Of a DNA stretch of 64,000 nt, positions 61,099 through 64,000 are shown one piece after another. Positions within the stretch are counted from its first letter, which is position 1, and every line of letters begins with the position of its first letter. The stretch spans positions 248,001-312,000 of the forward strand of contig NZ_JAHXYW010000003.1 in assembly GCF_019969725.1 (NCBI RefSeq), in the 5' to 3' direction. The notes beneath the pieces are model-generated. The model made no database searches, was not told the DNA's origin, and was given only the letters and a program-made list of their open reading frames with translations. The DNA is from Neobacillus bataviensis (GTDB taxonomy: Bacteria; Bacillota; Bacilli; Bacillales_B; DSM-18226). The translations under genes were made by a program, and so were the position numbers.

Positions 61099-62079
61099 TT
61101 ATACTTTTACTACAACTTTCCCCCACGTTTTCCTTGTTGCCAATAAATTTAAGGCATCCGGTACATCTTGAAAGTCAAACTCTTTATAAATGAGCGGTTT
61201 GATTTTTCCTTGTTCATATAAACTGATTAGTTCCTCATGTTCTTGATTCACTTTTTCAGGATATAGTCGATTAAAATAACCCCAGTGAACTCCAACAACA
61301 GAATAATTTTTAACTAAAACATGATTGGCTGGAATGCTTGGAATCTGTCCGCCCGCAAATCCAATTACCAATATTCTTCCATCGAAGGCAATACATTTTC
61401 GAGAACGGTCAAAAACCTCACCGCCAACCGGATCATAAATCACATCTGCGCCTTTCCCATCAGTTTCTCTTTTCACCACTTCGACAAAGTCCTCTGTTAA
61501 GTAATCAATGACCACGTCAGCTCCAAGCTGTCTGCAAATTTCTGTTTTTTCCGAACCTCCCGCAGTTGCGATTACAAATGCACCTGCTGCCTTACCTAAT
61601 TGGATAGCCGCCGAACCAACTCCACCTGCTCCAGCATGTACAAGTAAGACCTCGCCTTTTTGGATATTAGCCCGATTAAATAATGCGTAATAGGTGGTAT
61701 GATATGTAATAAACATTGAGGCAGCCTCATTCCAATTCATTGACTCAGGGATGGGATAAACAGACCCTTCCTCCACAGAAACGTATTCGGCTAAACCACC
61801 ATGTGGCTTTTGTGGTAAGGCCAACACTCTTTGCCCCTCTTTAAACCTGCTGCCTTCTTTCGCTTGAACCACTATACCAGATACCTCTGATCCAATCGAA
61901 AATGGAAGCGGAGGTTTTTCTTGATATTTCCCCTGACATAAAAGGATATCAAAAAAATTAAGCGCAACCGACCTAACCTGGATTAATACTTCGTTTTCTC
62001 CTCGGTCCGGTTTTTCCACATTCTCCATTCTTAGAACATCGGAAGGCTCACCAAGTTCTTTTACTAGCCAGCTTTTCAT
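61099..62079 (-). CDS. Quinone oxidoreductase-type MDR protein
   Basis: This 326-residue zinc-free medium-chain reductase has NFFDILLCQGKYQEKPPLPF, the NADPH-binding VHAGAGGVGSAAIQLGKAAG and YDPVGGEVFDRSRKC. It belongs to the NADPH:quinone reductase type. It precedes the CurA-like gene by 25 bases. It fits the detoxification theme of the region. Confidence 0.92.
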   Translation of the reverse strand: MKSWLVKELGEPSDVLRMENVEKPDRGENEVLIQVRSVALNFFDILLCQGKYQEKPPLPFSIGSEVSGIVVQAKEGSRFKEGQRVLALPQKPHGGLAEYVSVEEGSVYPIPESMNWNEAASMFITYHTTYYALFNRANIQKGEVLLVHAGAGGVGSAAIQLGKAAGAFVIATAGGSEKTEICRQLGADVVIDYLTEDFVEVVKRETDGKGADVIYDPVGGEVFDRSRKCIAFDGRILVIGFAGGQIPSIPANHVLVKNYSVVGVHWGYFNRLYPEKVNQEHEELISLYEQGKIKPLIYKEFDFQDVPDALNLLATRKTWGKVVVKV

Positions 62080-62196
62080 GATTTTTCCCCCTTCGTTATA
62101 ACATTATTGAAAAGAATTGTTTACATTTATAAGAATAATAACAATATTCATAATATTTTTCAATTTATTTAGTTCATCGAAAATTTAAAAATACAA

Positions 62197-62225
62197 CAAA
62201 AAAAGGCCAGAAAACTGACCTTTTT
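62197..62225. terminator. Terminator near the dioxygenase gene
   Basis: AAAAAAAGG.CAG and CTG.CCTTTTT pair around 4 bases. It serves the minus-strand dioxygenase gene. Confidence 0.75.
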
Positions 62226-62243
62226 ACCTTGATATATTAGTCT

Positions 62244-63023
62244 TTACCCAAACTGCCAAACACTGTGTGCTAGATTTCCATAACGGAAGCTCCGATGTAA
62301 CAAGCTTGCTTTTTTCACATCGTCAGCCGCTCCCATGGCATAAAACAAAGGAATAAAATGTTCATTTCCATATGGAGGCACACTATATTCTGCATATGGT
62401 GCCAAAGAATTATATTTGAATAAGGACTCTATATCCCACGTGTGCAGGTGATGGGCCAACCAATCTTCGAACTCAAGGGCCCATTGATCAACCTGGTCAT
62501 TATCAGCCCACTTCAATGCTCTCAGATTATGAGATGTTCCTCCGCTAGCTATAATTAAGACGTCGTTAGCTCTTAAAGCAGATAAAGATTTCCCAATCTT
62601 ATACTGATCCGCAGGAGGAAGTTTTGGGTTAACAGACATGGCGATAACAGGAATATCGGCATTTGGATAAAGTAAACGAAGAACGACCCATGCGCCGTGG
62701 TCCAATCCGCGTGAAGATTCTACTTCATACGGAACATCGTTTGCTTTGAACAAATTCTTTATATCCTCTGAAATTTGCTGATCCCCTTTTGCCGGATATT
62801 TAATTGTATATAGGGCAGGATCGAATCCCCCGAAATCATAGATAGTGCTATATTCTTTAACTTCACTTACTTTTTGATGGTTAGACTCCCAATGTGCTGA
62901 AAATAATACGATGGCCTTTGGACGCGGTAAGTCTTTACTCATCTGATTTAAGAAATCTGTATATTCATTCTTCTCCACTGCAAGCAGCGGTGCACCATGA
63001 GCGATAAAGAAAGATGGCAGCAT
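62244..63023 (-). CDS. DODA-type extradiol dioxygenase (LigB/YgiD family)
   Basis: This 259-residue protein has metal-ligand histidines in FFIAHGAPLLA, LFSAHWESN, GLDHGAWVVLRLL and GGTSHNLRAL. It belongs to the DODA/LigB extradiol ring-cleavage family. Substrates are catechol-like compounds, which ties it to the MhqO proteins elsewhere in the window. It is followed downstream only by the terminator, and it is preceded by an alpha/beta hydrolase on the same strand. Confidence 0.92.
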   Translation of the reverse strand: MLPSFFIAHGAPLLAVEKNEYTDFLNQMSKDLPRPKAIVLFSAHWESNHQKVSEVKEYSTIYDFGGFDPALYTIKYPAKGDQQISEDIKNLFKANDVPYEVESSRGLDHGAWVVLRLLYPNADIPVIAMSVNPKLPPADQYKIGKSLSALRANDVLIIASGGTSHNLRALKWADNDQVDQWALEFEDWLAHHLHTWDIESLFKYNSLAPYAEYSVPPYGNEHFIPLFYAMGAADDVKKASLLHRSFRYGNLAHSVWQFG

Positions 63024-63045
63024 TTATAATTCCTCCCTTTTAGAT

Positions 63046-63690
63046 TTATTTTTCAAGAATTTTAAACAGCCATTTCATAAAATCCTGCTGATTTTGTAAA
63101 GAAACGGAGTGTCCTTCCTGATACGTTTTAAAGGTTACATTGGCGCCTAATTCTCGGAAATATTCATTATTGGCTACTCCCCATTCAAAAGGAAGAACTT
63201 GGTCCATTTCCCCGTGAGAAATAAAAAGGGAAAGGTTATTTACAGGTTTTATATCGTATTCTTCCTTAACAAAACCAGGAATATATCCACTAAGTGCAAC
63301 GATGCCTTTGATACGATCACCTAAGGAAAGACCAAGTGTCATGGAAAGAATGGCACCTTGGCTAAAGCCTAGTAAAAACAAATTATTTAGGTCTAATGGA
63401 TATTCTGCGCATGCATAATCAATAAAGCTCGTAAGCTTATTTATCCCTTCATCAAACACTTCACGGTGTGGTTTCCCATAACCCTGAATTGTAAAGAAGG
63501 CAAAACCAGGAGGCTGCGGCAGATGACCTCTTATACTGAAAATGTAAAATTGTCCTTCTAATTCCTTTACCAATGGCAGCATATTTTGTTCATTGCTCCC
63601 AATTCCATGCATAAGAAATATGGCTGGATACGTTTTATTCGGATCTATTTGATTTGGTCGACGAAGTTCATAAACCATTGATGAAATCAT
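63046..63690 (-). CDS. Carboxylesterase/phospholipase-like alpha/beta hydrolase
   Basis: This 214-residue hydrolase has LMHGIGSNEQNMLPL (oxyanion loop), nucleophile Ser in LLGFSQGAILSMTL, Asp in SHGEMDQVLPFEW and His in YQEGHSVSL. It is a paralogue of the MhqD-like hydrolase at 3711-4322. It pairs with the DODA dioxygenase 22 bases downstream, resembling the hydrolase-dioxygenase pairing of the MhqR regulon. No MhqR palindrome was found upstream. Confidence 0.9.
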   Translation of the reverse strand: MISSMVYELRRPNQIDPNKTYPAIFLMHGIGSNEQNMLPLVKELEGQFYIFSIRGHLPQPPGFAFFTIQGYGKPHREVFDEGINKLTSFIDYACAEYPLDLNNLFLLGFSQGAILSMTLGLSLGDRIKGIVALSGYIPGFVKEEYDIKPVNNLSLFISHGEMDQVLPFEWGVANNEYFRELGANVTFKTYQEGHSVSLQNQQDFMKWLFKILEK

Positions 63691-63840
63691 TATTGCAACA
63701 TCCCTTCGTTAATTAGAAAAATGTTTTCAAATATGAACCTTTGTTGTTTATAACATAACAAGAAAGCCAGTGGATTGTCAATTATTTATTTGCTAATATA
63801 TAAATAAGTTTTTTATTAAGAAACTTTTGAGGTGAATAAA

Positions 63841-64000
63841 ATGGATATTGGTTCAAAAATTCGAGAAATCCGAAATCGAAAGAAAATTACAATTGCCCAA
63901 ATGTGCGAAGGCACAGGTCTTTCCAAAGGGTTTATTAGCAATGTAGAAAACAATAATACCTCTCCGTCAATTAATACACTTCAGACTATAGCCACCTTTC
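63841..64000 (+). CDS. XRE family HTH regulator, cut by window end
   Basis: GAGGTGA precedes an ATG that opens MDIGSKIREIRNRKKITIAQ, then LSKGFISNVENN and TSPSINTLQTIATF, a complete Cro/CI HTH. The frame is open at the window edge. Members with this start often carry a C-terminal cupin domain, which cannot be seen here. Confidence 0.88.
   Translation, partial: MDIGSKIREIRNRKKITIAQMCEGTGLSKGFISNVENNNTSPSINTLQTIATF

Noticed and set aside
1..64000. CRISPR arrays, tRNA or rRNA genes, prophage or plasmid origin
   Set aside because: No regularly spaced repeats, cloverleaf-type sequences, ribosomal segments, phage structural genes or iterons were recognised.

Overview
The window is low-GC, densely packed DNA with strong Shine-Dalgarno sites, sigma-A-type promoters and many rho-independent terminators. 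It carries Firmicute spore-former genes: two CotF-like spore coat proteins, a SpoIIM-family protein, PdxS/PdxT with a MocR-type PdxR, MhqR-regulon genes, a CYP102-type P450, TrhO, PepF and LytR-CpsA-Psr. It is best read as a chromosomal segment of a Bacillus-like member of the Bacillaceae; the sequence does not settle the genus. I saw no rRNA, tRNA, CRISPR array or intact transposon.

Layout. 0-0.3 kb: remnant of a duplicated mhqR-mhqP (MarR-DoxX) cassette. 0.5-3.5 kb: pdxST divergent from pdxR. 3.6-8 kb: a quinone/electrophile-resistance cluster (hydrolase, two ring-cleavage dioxygenase-like VOC proteins, a flavin reductase-like protein, DoxX, MarR) with MhqR-type palindromic operators. 8-18 kb: housekeeping and envelope genes (cation efflux, acyltransferase, FxsA, LCP, HTH-DUF1232, CNNM/CBS, YugP-like peptidase with MerR, BrnQ, DedA), including a dead tatA, a dedA with an in-frame stop and a 51-bp IS-like relic inside a terminator. 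18-24.6 kb: a decayed zone (PAP2, MFS, TauE, YnfA, rhodanese-tail and lipoprotein-like pseudogenes) around an otherwise intact sulfur-handling operon (TusA, DsrE, TusA-rhodanese, rhodanese-metallo-beta-lactamase) with CstR-type operators.

24.6-26.6 kb: a BlaI/BlaR1-like pair with matching operators in front of itself and of a DoxX-DsbA gene pair. 26.8-30.1 kb: tandem DUF1259 paralogues, a degenerate DoxX and a GMC oxidoreductase. 30.2-30.9 kb: a HesB/IscA-like gene whose conserved cysteine codon is TGA, followed at bacterial-SECIS spacing by a perfect hairpin, so a candidate selenoprotein, next to cstR. 31-34.8 kb: coat proteins and a CYP102-type P450 with a damaged reductase half next to a TetR gene. 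35-42.3 kb: the RDD/SpoIIM/DUF58/MoxR/DUF4350/DUF4129 membrane-protein cluster. 42.5-64 kb: TetR-MFS efflux pair, ComP/ComA-like two-component system, PepF, TrhO, a GH18 protein, detoxification-type oxidoreductases, NAT, an FMN-binding/GAF/LuxR regulator and a DODA-type dioxygenase, ending in a truncated XRE regulator.

The recurring theme is thiol, persulfide and quinone stress: MhqR and CstR regulons, four DoxX copies, a DsbA-like protein, rhodanese/TusA/DsrE carriers and NAD(P)H:quinone-type oxidoreductases. The second theme is gene decay: at least ten genes carry frameshifts, nonsense codons or internal deletions. The internal deletions cannot be sequencing errors; the homopolymer shifts could be.
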